Source of the DNA: Methanimicrococcus blatticola
Lineage (GTDB): Archaea > Halobacteriota > Methanosarcinia > Methanosarcinales > Methanosarcinaceae
DNA length: 64,000 nt
Assembly: GCF_004363215.1 (NCBI RefSeq)
Contig: NZ_SNYS01000009.1
Coordinates: 156,047-220,046, forward strand
Direction: 5' to 3'
Part shown: in pieces, positions 54,081-63,162 of the stretch
Layout of the letters: every line of letters starts with the position of its first letter
Numbering within the stretch: the stretch's first letter is position 1
Made by a program: the position numbers and the translations under genes
The notes under the pieces: model-generated
Database searches by the model: none
Told to the model about the DNA's origin: nothing
Seen by the model: only the letters and a program-made list of their open reading frames with translations

Positions 54081-54638
54081 ATGTCGCTTATTAATGAAAT
54101 ACTCGAATATAATCAAAGTTTTGTTGACGGCAAGCAATACGAAACATTCGACACAACCCGTTTTCCGAATAAAAGAATTGCTGTTCTTTCCTGTATGGAT
54201 ACAAGGCTGACAAAATTGCTGCCGGCGGCACTCAATTTTAAAAACGGCGACATCAAAATTATTACAAATGCCGGTGCCATGATTACACATCCTTACGGCA
54301 GTGTGATGCGAAGTTTATTGGTGGCGATTTATGAACTCGGCGTTCAGGAAATCATGGTTATCGGCCATTACGGCTGCGGTATGAAAAATTTAGATTCATT
54401 AAAATTAATTGAAAAAATGAAAGAAAAAGGTATTACAGAAGATAAAATCGAGATTGTAGAATCCGACGGCATTGATATTCATAAATGGCTGAGCGGATTT
54501 GAAAACCCGGTTGTTTCTGTTGCTGAAACGGTGACTTTGATTAAAGAACATCCGCTGATTTCGGCCGACATTAATGTTTACGGATTTTTAATGGATCCTC
54601 ATACCGGAAAATTAGATAAAATTGAAAATGAAGCGTAA
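54081..54638 (+). CDS. Beta-class carbonic anhydrase
   Basis: A 185-aa zinc enzyme that interconverts CO2 and bicarbonate. Zinc ligands and the catalytic dyad are seen: Cys38, Asp40 and Arg42 in VLSCMDTRL, and His96 and Cys99 in VIGHYGCGM. The length and arrangement match the small type found in methanogens (Cab-like). Upstream of ATG 54081 is an A-rich GGAGAG. The gene stands alone, in the same direction as the UroD-family gene 280 bp before it. In a host-associated methylotroph it would help with CO2/bicarbonate balance. Confidence 0.92.
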   Translation: MSLINEILEYNQSFVDGKQYETFDTTRFPNKRIAVLSCMDTRLTKLLPAALNFKNGDIKIITNAGAMITHPYGSVMRSLLVAIYELGVQEIMVIGHYGCGMKNLDSLKLIEKMKEKGITEDKIEIVESDGIDIHKWLSGFENPVVSVAETVTLIKEHPLISADINVYGFLMDPHTGKLDKIENEA

Positions 54639-54973
54639 TGAATTTATGATTTTAAAATTATTAATTGTTTTTCGTCAATTTATCCTTAATTAATGATTTT
54701 AGATTAATTATATTTTGTTTAATTCTTTTAGATTAATTTTTAAAATTGATTATTTCATCTTCGTATCTTCTTTTCTTATTACTTTCTTATTTTCTATTCT
54801 TATTTTCTATTCTTATTTTTACTCTTTTTATTTTCTTTTTTGTTTTTTATTTTCTTTTTTGTTTTTTCAAATAAGTAAAAAATTTAAGTAAAAAAGACCC
54901 GTCAATATTTGAAATAAAAATAACGGGCGAACCTTTTTATTGTTTTAAGAACTGCTTCATTTTTGGTGAAAAC
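54639..54973. other. AT-rich gap
   Basis: About 335 bp of T-rich repeats (TTTCTTATTTTCTATTC, TTTTATTTTCTTTTTTG) with a hairpin-poor sequence. A possible promoter for the next gene is near 54905-54945. No ORF is seen. Confidence 0.5.
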
Positions 54974-55882
54974 ATGAATTCTTTAGAACAAATGAACCAA
55001 GCGATGGAATATATTGAAAACAATCTGCTTTCCGGCGTTGATTTTTCAAAAGCCGCTGAAATTGCCGGCTGCTCTGAATATCATTTTCTTCGAGTGTTTT
55101 CATTTTTGGCGGGAATGCCGCTTGGGGAATACATTCGTTCAAGAAAATTAAGCAACGCTGCTGAAAGGCTGAGGGCGGAAGAGATTAAAATTGCAGATTT
55201 GGCGCTTGAATTGGGTTATGAGTCTCCCGATGCATTTACAAAAGCGTTTCATTCGTTTCACGGAATCACGCCGTCTAAAGCGCGGGAGGCTGACTCTTTG
55301 ATAAAGATCTTTACACCGATGACATTTCAATTAACAATAAAAGGAGGAACAAAAATGAATTACAGAATTGTTGAGAAAGAGGCGTTTTACATTATCGGCT
55401 TTAAAAAGAGGATTACGCTTCTTTTTAACGGTATTAATACGCAAATGGAGTCCGTTTACGAAAAATTAACGCCGGAAATAATTGCCGAGCTGAAAAGTTT
55501 ATCCGATACGGAACCAAAAGGAATGCTGAATGTGTCTGTCAATTTTTCGGATCGAACGCAGGAAGGAAGCGAGCTTGATCAGTTTATTGGTGTTGCTTCA
55601 TCCAAATCGCTTTCTGAGAAAACTGCTGAAAATGCCGGAAATGCAGAGTATGACAGTTTATACGTTAAACCGTATACATGGGCTGTTTTTTCTGTCAGCG
55701 GAAAATTTCCGGATGCTTTGCAGGCTACTTGGGCGCGCATTTATTCTGAATGGCTTTCCCTTTCCGATTATGAATTGTGTGACGGGCCGGAAATATTATG
55801 GAATGAAAGTCCTGACACATCCAAAGAAGATTATAAAAGCGAAATATGGATTCCTGTTATTAAGAAGATGAAGACAGAATAA
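54974..55882 (+). CDS. AraC-type regulator with GyrI-like ligand domain
   Basis: A 302-aa protein: an AraC HTH pair at residues 1-105 (DFSKAAEIAGCSEYHFLRVFSFLAGMPLGEYIRSRKLSNAA; ALELGYESPDAFTKAFHSFHGITPSKAR) joined to a GyrI-like effector domain (about 128-302). AraC proteins are rare in archaea, so transfer from a gut Firmicute is likely. The first ATG (54974) follows GGTG. A second, stronger signal AAAGGAGGAAC lies directly before an in-frame ATG at 55355 (codon 128), exactly at the domain boundary, so the effector domain may also be made alone. It probably senses a hydrophobic drug-like ligand; the target operon is unknown. Confidence 0.88.
   Translation: MNSLEQMNQAMEYIENNLLSGVDFSKAAEIAGCSEYHFLRVFSFLAGMPLGEYIRSRKLSNAAERLRAEEIKIADLALELGYESPDAFTKAFHSFHGITPSKAREADSLIKIFTPMTFQLTIKGGTKMNYRIVEKEAFYIIGFKKRITLLFNGINTQMESVYEKLTPEIIAELKSLSDTEPKGMLNVSVNFSDRTQEGSELDQFIGVASSKSLSEKTAENAGNAEYDSLYVKPYTWAVFSVSGKFPDALQATWARIYSEWLSLSDYELCDGPEILWNESPDTSKEDYKSEIWIPVIKKMKTE
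55341..55357 (+). promoter_or_regulatory. Internal ribosome binding site and start
   Basis: AAGGAGGAACAAAA then ATG 55355, in frame with the AraC gene, would give a 175-aa GyrI-like domain. Confidence 0.55.
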
Positions 55883-55914
55883 ATTAAGAAATGCAATGAA
55901 TTAAAACAGAATGA

Positions 55915-55962
55915 ATTAAAACAGAATGAAACAAAACAGAATAATGAAACAGAATGAATTTA
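55915..55962 (+). repeat. AAAACAGAATGAA tandem repeat
   Basis: Three to four degenerate AAAACAGAATGAATT units after the AraC-type gene. Confidence 0.65.
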
Positions 55963-55985
55963 TAATTTAACTCTGAAGATTGATT

Positions 55986-56561
55986 ATGAAAAAAATGTTA
56001 GTTGTTATTGATTATCAAAAGGATTTCGTTGACGGTTCAATCGGTTTTCCCGGCGCGGAACTTTTGGATGAGGGCATTGCAAATAAAGTAAAATCGGCAG
56101 CTGAATCAAGCGATTCCGTTATTGTTTATACGATGGATACACACACACCGGATTATCTCAATACAAGAGAGGGAAAAGCGTTGCCGGTTCCACATACAAT
56201 TATTGAAACGCCCGGTTGGGATTTGTACGGAAAAACAGGCGACGCGATTCAAAAAGCCAAATCGAAAGCAGAAACAAATACAAAGAAAAATGTGCCGGTT
56301 TATGAGCTTTGTAAAACGACTTTTGGCGTCTCTCCTGATAAAATGCTTGATCTTCTTCAAAAAGTCGGTGCTGATATTGAAACGATTGAAATGGTCGGTC
56401 TTGTTACAAACATGTGTGTTCTTTCAAATGTTTGTGTTTTCCAGGCGGCTTGGCCGAATGCTCAAATCATTGTTGACGGATCGCTTTGCGCTTCATTTGA
56501 TCCCGTACTTCATCAAAAAACGCTTGATATCCTGGAAGGCATGCAGGTGAAAGTTGTTTGA
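55986..56561 (+). CDS. Cysteine hydrolase, isochorismatase/nicotinamidase-like
   Basis: A 191-aa isochorismatase-fold amidohydrolase. The catalytic triad is Asp9 (VVIDYQKDFVDGS), the lysine in YELCKTTFGVS, and Cys144 in GLVTNMCVLSNV. Insertions differ from typical PncA, so nicotinamide is possible but not certain. The frame is open to TTG 55980, but ATG 55986 fits the family better. It is 103 bp downstream of the AraC-type gene in the same direction. If it is a nicotinamidase, its product would feed the nicotinate phosphoribosyltransferase at 26 kb. Confidence 0.82.
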   Translation: MKKMLVVIDYQKDFVDGSIGFPGAELLDEGIANKVKSAAESSDSVIVYTMDTHTPDYLNTREGKALPVPHTIIETPGWDLYGKTGDAIQKAKSKAETNTKKNVPVYELCKTTFGVSPDKMLDLLQKVGADIETIEMVGLVTNMCVLSNVCVFQAAWPNAQIIVDGSLCASFDPVLHQKTLDILEGMQVKVV

Positions 56562-56612
56562 GCCGCCTGCGACTCATTTTCGTATGAAGTTCTGTTTAAC
56601 TTATTTGAATAA

Positions 56613-56885
56613 ATTAAATGAAAGTTCAAATACGACCGCAATTCAAGATTTAGTGAGCGACAGCGAACAAAATTGCAGAATTGCGGATTATTCCCCTTCG
56701 CTGCCAAAAACGATTACTCGACTTAAATTTGATTGGAATAATACTTTTTCATATGGTTTATTTAACAAATGGGTAAGAATCTCCAACTCCTTCTTTTACT
56801 CGCTCTGCTCGTAAAATGCGTCGTTGGAGGCGGTTGTTTTAGATTTTCAAGAATTTCTAAAACCCAAACATCTTTTTTTCAAAAT
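56613..56885 (+). repeat. Family B repeat, copy 6 (modules 3, 1, start of 2)
   Basis: CCGCAATTC...GAATTGCGG (module 3) is followed by a spacer, CTCCAACTCC...CGTTGGAGG (module 1), and ACCCAAACATC (start of module 2). The order is a circular permutation, as expected from a cut within a tandem array. The minus-strand PPK2 gene ends inside the last bases. Confidence 0.8.
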
Positions 56886-58499
56886 TTAATCACTGCTGAT
56901 TGGGAAATCCAGTTCTTCCATTTCATCATTTAATTCTTCTTCAATTCTTTTGACGATTGTTTTTAAGACTTTAATCCGGGCATAATATTTGTCATCGGCT
57001 TCAACAATCACCCATGGCGCTTTTTCAGTGCTTGTTTTTTCAATCATTTCATTGACGGCGTTATAATATTCATTCCATTTTTCACGGTTGCGCCAGTCTT
57101 CTTCCGTTAATTTCCATTGCTTCAGCGGGTTTAATGAGCGGGCTGTGAATCTTTCATATTGTTTTTCTTTGCTGATGTGCATCCAGAATTTTATAACAAT
57201 AACACCATTGTCCGTCATCGCTTTTTCGAAATGCTTAATTTCATCATAAGCGCGCTGCCATTCTTCTTCCGTACAGAAATGTTCGATGCGTTCCACCATG
57301 ACTCGGCCGTACCAGCTTCTGTCAAAAAGCGACGTTTTGCCGCACGGTGGGATGCCGTCTAAAAACCGCCATAGGTAATGGTACTTTTTGTCTACGTCTG
57401 TCGGCGACCCGATCGGAATCACACGGTAGTACCGCGGATTCATGGATTGAACAATGCGTTTGATGCTTCCGCCTTTGCCGGCAGCGTCCCACCCTTCAAA
57501 AACCAAAACCATCGGCTTTTTGTTTAAATATAAGGAATAGTGTGAAAAAGCCAATTTCTTTTGATTTTTCTTTAACTTTTTCTTATACTCTTCTTTTGAA
57601 TAGCATTTTGTTAAATCAACCTCATCAAGAGGGCCTTTCATAAGCGGAACTTCGGGACAGGTATTTTCACTGATTTCACAATAATCTGTTTTTTCCTGTT
57701 CCAGAAAACGGGATGATTTGACATCAAAAATGATTTGTTTGATTTGATCAATTATAATTTTCATCGTGGTTGCGGTGGCTTCATCAATATCCTGATTTAC
57801 AAAATAAAGATTCCAAGGCGCATATTCCGTATTCGTTTGTTCCAAAACTTCTTTTAAGACGCGGACATCTTTTTTGTAAATTTTTTCCGTTGATCTCTTA
57901 TCAATATCATACGGAATGATTTTTTTCCAAAGCTTGTGACTTTCAATCCGTTTTTCTTTGCGTGCCCCCAAATAGATTTTAACAAAGCGAGTGCCATTAT
58001 TGTAAAGCGTGCTCTCGAAATCATTTATTGTTTTTATTAAACGGGCAAATTTAGGCGTATGGATAACTTCTTCATTTGCCGGTTCCGTTAAAATGGCTTC
58101 CAGATTTGTTTTGTAAGTCAGATTGGCACAGCCGAATTTTTCAGATTCATTTAAAAGATGTTCAATCAGACCGCGCATGTACCAGCTGCGGTCAAATACG
58201 GCAATTTTTCCTTTCGGCGGAATCTTGCGGCTGAACCTGAAAATAAAAGGAATTTTGTTTTCTTCAGATGTCGGCGCATTTGTAAAATGAAAATCAAATC
58301 CGCGTGAATCGAGCGGCAACAGCTGCCGATTAATGATTTCACCAATGAAAACATCATACCAGCCTTCAAAAACAATTACCAAAGGAATTTCAAGGTCTCT
58401 TGCTTCTCTTTGCAAAATCCCGAGCTCATCACCGTATTCTTTAATTAATTTTGAAAAATCTGTGTTTTCCGGAAACTCCGACTTTATTTCAGAAATCAT
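56886..58499 (-). CDS. Two-domain polyphosphate kinase 2, polyphosphate:AMP phosphotransferase-like
   Basis: A 537-aa protein with two fused PPK2 domains, the layout of class II PPK2 (Pap), which makes ADP from AMP and polyphosphate. The C-terminal domain has intact Walker A GWDAAGKGGSIKR (near 334-346), and GKTSLFDRSWYGRVMVER, the lid and Walker B. The N-terminal domain retains DRSWYMRGL but its Walker A is replaced by GWYDVFIGEIIN, so it is probably structural. The usual length is about 500 aa. Start ATG 58499. Polyphosphate-driven nucleotide recycling would suit an organism with fluctuating energy supply; this is inference. Confidence 0.9.
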   Translation of the reverse strand: MISEIKSEFPENTDFSKLIKEYGDELGILQREARDLEIPLVIVFEGWYDVFIGEIINRQLLPLDSRGFDFHFTNAPTSEENKIPFIFRFSRKIPPKGKIAVFDRSWYMRGLIEHLLNESEKFGCANLTYKTNLEAILTEPANEEVIHTPKFARLIKTINDFESTLYNNGTRFVKIYLGARKEKRIESHKLWKKIIPYDIDKRSTEKIYKKDVRVLKEVLEQTNTEYAPWNLYFVNQDIDEATATTMKIIIDQIKQIIFDVKSSRFLEQEKTDYCEISENTCPEVPLMKGPLDEVDLTKCYSKEEYKKKLKKNQKKLAFSHYSLYLNKKPMVLVFEGWDAAGKGGSIKRIVQSMNPRYYRVIPIGSPTDVDKKYHYLWRFLDGIPPCGKTSLFDRSWYGRVMVERIEHFCTEEEWQRAYDEIKHFEKAMTDNGVIVIKFWMHISKEKQYERFTARSLNPLKQWKLTEEDWRNREKWNEYYNAVNEMIEKTSTEKAPWVIVEADDKYYARIKVLKTIVKRIEEELNDEMEELDFPISSD

Positions 58500-59063
58500 T
58501 CTATCACCCGTTTTCTCAACAATTATATCGCCAATTTAAATATATAATAATGTTTTTAAAAGTAAATAAAGTAAATGATTAAATTAAAATTAAATTGTAA
58601 TTAAATTGAAATTAAACTAAAATCTGAATTATAATTTTTTAAATTGCTTTTTTCTTGTTTTTTAGTTGAAGTTATTCAAATATCTATCTTTAAAGATTTA
58701 TTTTTTAAAAACGATTTTATAACCAAATCGGATAGAACATTAGAAATGATTAATTCATTCAAATTATATTCACTGAAAAATAGATATTTTTCTCAAATAT
58801 TTATTATAATATATTGCGAATAAAAATGTGAAACAAATTTTAAAATTCATTTCATTTTTTGAAAATGATTCAAAAAGCAGATTTTTAAAAACATATATTT
58901 TAGATATTTAATATGAATCTTTTAATCTAGTAACTTCAATTTCAAAAGTAACAATAAAAATACATATTTTTAAACATCTATTAAATTCATTTTTTTTCAT
59001 AAATTTTGTTTTAAAATTACAGTTTTTTTGAATTTTTCATTTGACCGGTTTTTTCGAAAAAAA
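58500..59063. other. Long AT-rich gap, left part
   Basis: Extremely AT-rich DNA without credible ORFs; only short palindromes and T runs are seen. It forms a 1.2-kb gap with the part to its right. No tRNA or known RNA is recognised. Confidence 0.5.
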
Positions 59064-59264
59064 TTATTTTGAGTTTAATGATTTATTCAATAGAGTATAG
59101 GCATCAAATATTTGAAAAAAGCAAAATGTCTTCGAATAATCTTTTTTGCAGTAAATAGGCATTAAATCGTTCAGAAACTCTAAGTTCATAATGTCTTTGG
59201 AATGATTGAGTTTAGAAAATGCCGGTTTTTTGAAAGAACGTCTTTGAACAAATCCTCTGTTCAT
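59064..59264 (-). CDS. Hypothetical 66-aa protein (weak)
   Basis: A short frame in AT-rich DNA, coding for FVQRRSFKKPAFSKLNHSK and IFDAYTLLNKSLN. It has a mixed composition, not simply Lys/Asn/Ile, so it may be real or a remnant of a larger gene. A TATA-like palindrome ATTTATATAAAT at 59423-59434 is about 160 bases upstream. No family is recognised. Confidence 0.3.
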   Translation of the reverse strand: MNRGFVQRRSFKKPAFSKLNHSKDIMNLEFLNDLMPIYCKKDYSKTFCFFQIFDAYTLLNKSLNSK

Positions 59265-59745
59265 ATAGTGTATAGAATGCAGGATAATTCAATAAAATTT
59301 TTAAAATGCTTTTGATTTTTGGATAAATATTTGATCACAAATATGATAAAATTTCAAAAATTCCCTATATGTTCAACGAGGAATCTCTTATTATGAGTCT
59401 ATATGCTACAATCATAAAACATTTATATAAATATAGTCAAATATTTAATTTTTGAAATTATTTTAGGAATAAATTTGAATTTTATCTGACATAAATTTCC
59501 AGAATAATATTTAAAACAAATACATATTATTCAATACATGATAACATAATAATTTTTACATTTTTTCAAATCAATTATTCCGGCAAAAAATAACAATTTC
59601 AATTTTTTAATTTTAATTCAAATCCAGATTATTCAAATTTATTAAATTTATTTAAATTCATTTAAATTTATTTAAATGATTGTGCGTAACAAAAATGTGT
59701 GACAAGTTCCGACTCGTATCGATTTAAGTTAAAATTAATTTGAAA

Positions 59746-60375
59746 TTAAATATTAATTTTAATTCCAAAAATTTCTTCAAATTTTTGATACTTTTTTTTG
59801 GCGCGATGATAATATTGGCGAATATATTTTTCATTCCCGGCTCTTTTGATCAAAGCGTCAATTTCTGTCTTTGAAAATATTGTCAAAAGTTGTTCTCTTG
59901 GAATTTTATTCAATTCTTCGACCGTATTAATAATATCAGAATAGACAGGAATAAAAAACGGATCCTTTTTTTCGTCTTTTTGATCTTTTCGTTTTTGATT
60001 TTTTTGTATCCCGCCATCATTTATTTCATTATCATTATTTTGTTTTTTATGATTTTGTGCCCCATCAACCTGTGTTTCATTTTTGTAATCCGGGGGAAGA
60101 ATTAAATCGACCAATTCCGGCTCTGCATCATTTATCCAAGACCAATTGGAATCATATATATTTACAAAAACGGTTGAACAAATCGTGCATGCGGAAACAA
60201 TAATTTGTTCATCTGAATCCTGTGTTTTTCCTTTTCTGAAATGACCGCTTAAAGACTTTAATTGGCCGGAGCATTTGGGACAAATGCCGATTTCATCGAT
60301 ATCATGATCTGTCGGCATCAATATATCCTCTTCAAGAAGCAGGATTCCGGTTTTGAAATCATAATGACAGATCAT
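59746..60375 (-). CDS. Zinc-ribbon protein with basic linker, unknown function
   Basis: A 209-aa protein with an N-terminal zinc ribbon (CPKC near residue 32 and CTIC near 63), an Asn/Gln/Lys/Asp-rich linker (about 100-138: NHKKQNNDNEINDGGIQKNQ), and a helical C-terminal domain (IINTVEELNKIPREQLLTIF, EIDALIKRAG, YHRAKKKYQKFEEIFGI). The layout is that of a nucleic-acid-binding or transcription-associated protein; I do not recognise the family. Its start is ATG 60375, divergent from the DUF2551 gene. The linker gives rise to spurious opposite-strand frames. Confidence 0.65.
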   Translation of the reverse strand: MICHYDFKTGILLLEEDILMPTDHDIDEIGICPKCSGQLKSLSGHFRKGKTQDSDEQIIVSACTICSTVFVNIYDSNWSWINDAEPELVDLILPPDYKNETQVDGAQNHKKQNNDNEINDGGIQKNQKRKDQKDEKKDPFFIPVYSDIINTVEELNKIPREQLLTIFSKTEIDALIKRAGNEKYIRQYYHRAKKKYQKFEEIFGIKINI

Positions 60376-60620
60376 TTTTTAAAACCTCAATTATAATAAT
60401 GCCTCATAATTAATAAAAGCCTGTTTTTTAATAAAAGTCTGTTTTTTAGTTAACAAGAATGCCAAATCATGTATTTTTTTGTGATAAGTTTTTATATGAT
60501 GCAGTCTATTGTGATTTATTATAGGAATATTTTGAGTAAAATATGAGAGGCTCTATATATTTCTATCAGTTTCTATAAACTTCCATTCAAGTAATTTTAA
60601 ATTTTCAGAGGTATACACTC

Positions 60621-60932
60621 ATGTCTTTGAAAGAAAGTATCATGTCCCGCCTTGAACAATTCATAGCGGCAGACTCTACCGGTTATCGCAAAAAATGCTT
60701 AGACCTTTTCATTAAAGTCAAGGAATTTACAGTCAGTCAAATACATGACTTATTGTCTGAAGATTATCAGGTCACACGCAACGAAGTTGCTTCAATGATC
60801 GGATATATTCAATCAAAAGTAGGAATTTTAAAATCCCACAAAGAATCCTACAAAACACCGACGGTCTACACCGTTAAAGACGAATATGTCGCGTTAATTG
60901 ACAGTTGTCTGAAAGCTGTCCGCGTTGTCTGA
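60621..60932 (+). CDS. DUF2551 family small protein
   Basis: A 103-aa protein I match, from memory, to DUF2551, an archaeal family found in methanogens. Blocks are LKESIMSRLEQFIAADSTGYRKKCLDLF, KEFTVSQIHDLLSEDYQVTRNEVASMIGYIQSKVGIL, and VYTVKDEYVALI. The middle part forms a winged-helix-like fold, so DNA binding is likely. GAGG precedes ATG 60621, with TATA-like TTTTTATATGA near 60489. Function is unknown. Confidence 0.75.
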   Translation: MSLKESIMSRLEQFIAADSTGYRKKCLDLFIKVKEFTVSQIHDLLSEDYQVTRNEVASMIGYIQSKVGILKSHKESYKTPTVYTVKDEYVALIDSCLKAVRVV

Positions 60933-61014
60933 ATTCAAAACGCCACTTTGACTGAGAACGCTTTTCTGAATATTTTTCAGAATAACAAATACTTTTTTAT
61001 TTCGGTTACGGGAT

Positions 61015-61100
61015 ACGGTTTTATTTTATAATTTACTTTATTATTTGTTTCATAATTTACTTTATTTTACTTTAGTTTATTATTTGTTTCATTAAAAAGA
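61015..61100 (+). repeat. AATTTACTTTATT direct repeats
   Basis: TTTATAATTTACTTTATTAT and GTTTCATAATTTACTTTATT alternate, with TTTACTTTAGTTTATTATTTG, in the gap between two small genes. Confidence 0.55.
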
Positions 61101-61130
61101 AATAAAAACAAGAGGAGACAATAAGCTGTT

Positions 61131-61535
61131 ATGTCTATTGTAAAAAATGCTCCGAAAACGGCAACCACCATTGTCATCCGTTCGGAATCAAGTGCCCGAG
61201 TCAGCAGTTCTCGAGATCCGTATTACAGTTTAATGCGCCGCTTGTTTCAAGAAGATGCAACCGCAATCCGCGGCCAGAAATTTTTGAATTTGGTTGAATC
61301 CCGCCAAAAAGAAGGCAATCCGCTTCGAACAGAAGATTGGCAAATGATTATTGAATATTTAGGTGTCAGCCGCGCATCTTTTTATTCAATGAGAAATAAA
61401 TTGACCGGTGCCGGATTAATCAGCATTAAAAATCAAAAATATCATCTTTCGGGCCAATTTTCCAAAGATTTGATGGACATGGCTCGCTGGTGGTGGACAG
61501 CGATTTTAGAAAACAGTGAAGAATCCTTAGATTAA
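61131..61535 (+). CDS. Small winged-helix-like protein, unknown
   Basis: A 134-aa protein with a flexible N-terminus (residues 1-28), then a helical region [27 protein letters not shown] and a clear HTH ([35 protein letters not shown], about 64-98), ending in [13 protein letters not shown] with a WWW cluster. It is probably a DNA-binding protein. GAGGAG lies 14-19 bases before ATG 61131, a little far. Located between DUF2551 and tRNA-Gln, all in the same direction. No named family is recognised. Confidence 0.7.
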   Translation: MSIVKNAPKTATTIVIRSESSARVSSSRDPYYSLMRRLFQEDATAIRGQKFLNLVESRQKEGNPLRTEDWQMIIEYLGVSRASFYSMRNKLTGAGLISIKNQKYHLSGQFSKDLMDMARWWWTAILENSEESLD

Positions 61536-61620
61536 TCAAATTCGTTAAAATAACAATCGGGCGGAAAACTATTTATAGGATTCTACAATTAGTAGGTTTC
61601 GTTAATTCTCATAACAACGA

Positions 61621-61693
61621 AGCCCGGTAGTGTAGTGGTCAATCATACGGGACTCTGGATCCTGTAACCTCGGTTCGAATCCGTGCCGGGCTA
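61621..61693 (+). tRNA. trnQ: tRNA-Gln(CTG)
   Basis: AGCCCGG pairs with CCGGGCT and discriminator A. The anticodon stem-loop CGGGA-CTCTGGA-TCCTG gives anticodon CTG. The T arm is CGGTTCGAATCCG. Length 73 bases, no CCA encoded. TATTTATAGG at about 61570 may be its promoter. Confidence 0.95.
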
Positions 61694-61777
61694 CTATTAT
61701 TTTTCTTTTCTGTTGTTTTTATGTTCGTTAATTACATTTATCAATCAATGACGCCTCAGGAATAATCAGGAATAAGT

Positions 61778-62995
61778 ATGTCAATTCAGTCGACCGATTT
61801 ACCGGCAAAAAAAACAATTGTTATTGTCCGCTACGGTGAGCTGTCGCTGAAAAGCAAAGGTGTTCGCGATCGATACGAGCAAATTTTAAAAAACAACATT
61901 CAGCAAATGCTTGAATATCACAATGTTGCTTTTTCTAAAATCCAAAGGGATTTCGGCCGTATTTTTATTCATTCATCAGATCCGGCTGCTGCCGAGAAAG
62001 CGGCACTTGTTTTCGGTGTTGTCAGCGTGTCATCGGCATACACTTGCCCGTCCGACCCGGCTGCAATTACCGCTCTTTGCGCTGAAATCGGCTCGGAAAT
62101 GATTGCTGACGGTGAAAAATATGCTGTGCGCGCACGTCGTTCAGGGAACCACACATTTACGTCCAATGAAATCGCGCGCCAATGCGGTGATGCGATTTGG
62201 AACAAATTGGTTGAAACCGGCAAAACGCCCGCCGTTGATTTAACAAATCCCGATAAGGAAGTTTTTGTCGAGGTTCGTCAAACCAACTCTTATGTTTATT
62301 CTGAAACAATAAAAGGACCCGGCGGCTTTCCGACGGGAACGCAAGGCAAAATGGTTGTTTTGCTCTCCGGCGGCATCGATTCTCCGGTTGCGGCTTGGCT
62401 GATGATGAAACGCGGTATTGAAATTATTCCGGTTTTCTTTGACAATGAAGAATATGCCGGGTCAATTGTTGCCGAAAAAGCAATCGAAAATGCCAAAGTT
62501 TTATTTTCATGGATGCCTGGCCGGAAACAAAAAATTTACCGCATTAAAAACGGTGAATATATGAAAAAAATGATGCAGACGACAGGTCCAAAAAATATCT
62601 GTTTGATGTGCAAACGATTCATGTTCAGAATTGCCGGTGCCGTTATGGAAAAGGAACATGCGAGCGGCATTATTACAGGCTCTTCTCTCGGGCAGGTTGC
62701 ATCGCAGACCGCTGAAAATATGCTTTCAGAAACGTATGGTTTAAGTTTGCCGCTTTATCATCCGCTGTTGGCGTTTGACAAGCAGGAAATCATTGATATT
62801 GCGCAGAGAATCGGCACATTTGATATTTCAATTCGTTCAAACGGTGAAAAAGAGTGTTTAGCTGTTCCGGATAAGCCTGAAGTGAAAGCAGTTTTAACGG
62901 CAGCCGTTATGGAAGAAGAAAAGATGGTTTTTGATATTGATGAAATGATTCAAAAAACAGTTATGAACGCTGAAATTATTGAAATGAAGATTTAA
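61778..62995 (+). CDS. thiI: tRNA 4-thiouridine sulfurtransferase
   Basis: A 405-aa ThiI that adenylates U8 of tRNA and inserts sulfur. The N-terminal THUMP domain (about 60-165) is followed by the PP-loop VVLLSGGIDSPVAAWLMMKRG near 191-211, and GPKNICLMCKRFMFR with the cysteine pair used by rhodanese-less archaeal forms. No C-terminal rhodanese domain is present. The sulfur donor is thus likely sulfide or another protein. AGGAATAAGT precedes ATG 61778. tRNA-Gln lies 84 bases upstream. Confidence 0.94.
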   Translation: MSIQSTDLPAKKTIVIVRYGELSLKSKGVRDRYEQILKNNIQQMLEYHNVAFSKIQRDFGRIFIHSSDPAAAEKAALVFGVVSVSSAYTCPSDPAAITALCAEIGSEMIADGEKYAVRARRSGNHTFTSNEIARQCGDAIWNKLVETGKTPAVDLTNPDKEVFVEVRQTNSYVYSETIKGPGGFPTGTQGKMVVLLSGGIDSPVAAWLMMKRGIEIIPVFFDNEEYAGSIVAEKAIENAKVLFSWMPGRKQKIYRIKNGEYMKKMMQTTGPKNICLMCKRFMFRIAGAVMEKEHASGIITGSSLGQVASQTAENMLSETYGLSLPLYHPLLAFDKQEIIDIAQRIGTFDISIRSNGEKECLAVPDKPEVKAVLTAAVMEEEKMVFDIDEMIQKTVMNAEIIEMKI

Positions 62996-63162
62996 CCGGA
63001 ATTCGTTTTGATCATTATTTTAAGCTGAAAATAAGCTAAAAATAAGCTGAAAACGGCTTTTTTTAAATAGAAGTTCAGCAATATTAGAGTTAGTTTTTAC
63101 ATTTTATTTTTATATTTCATACATCTATTTTGAGTTTATTGATATTGAAACGGAGGCATCAA

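Noticed and set aside
59890-60105. 71-codon hydrophobic plus-strand ORF
   Set aside because: Antisense reading of the Lys/Asn-rich linker of the zinc-ribbon protein.
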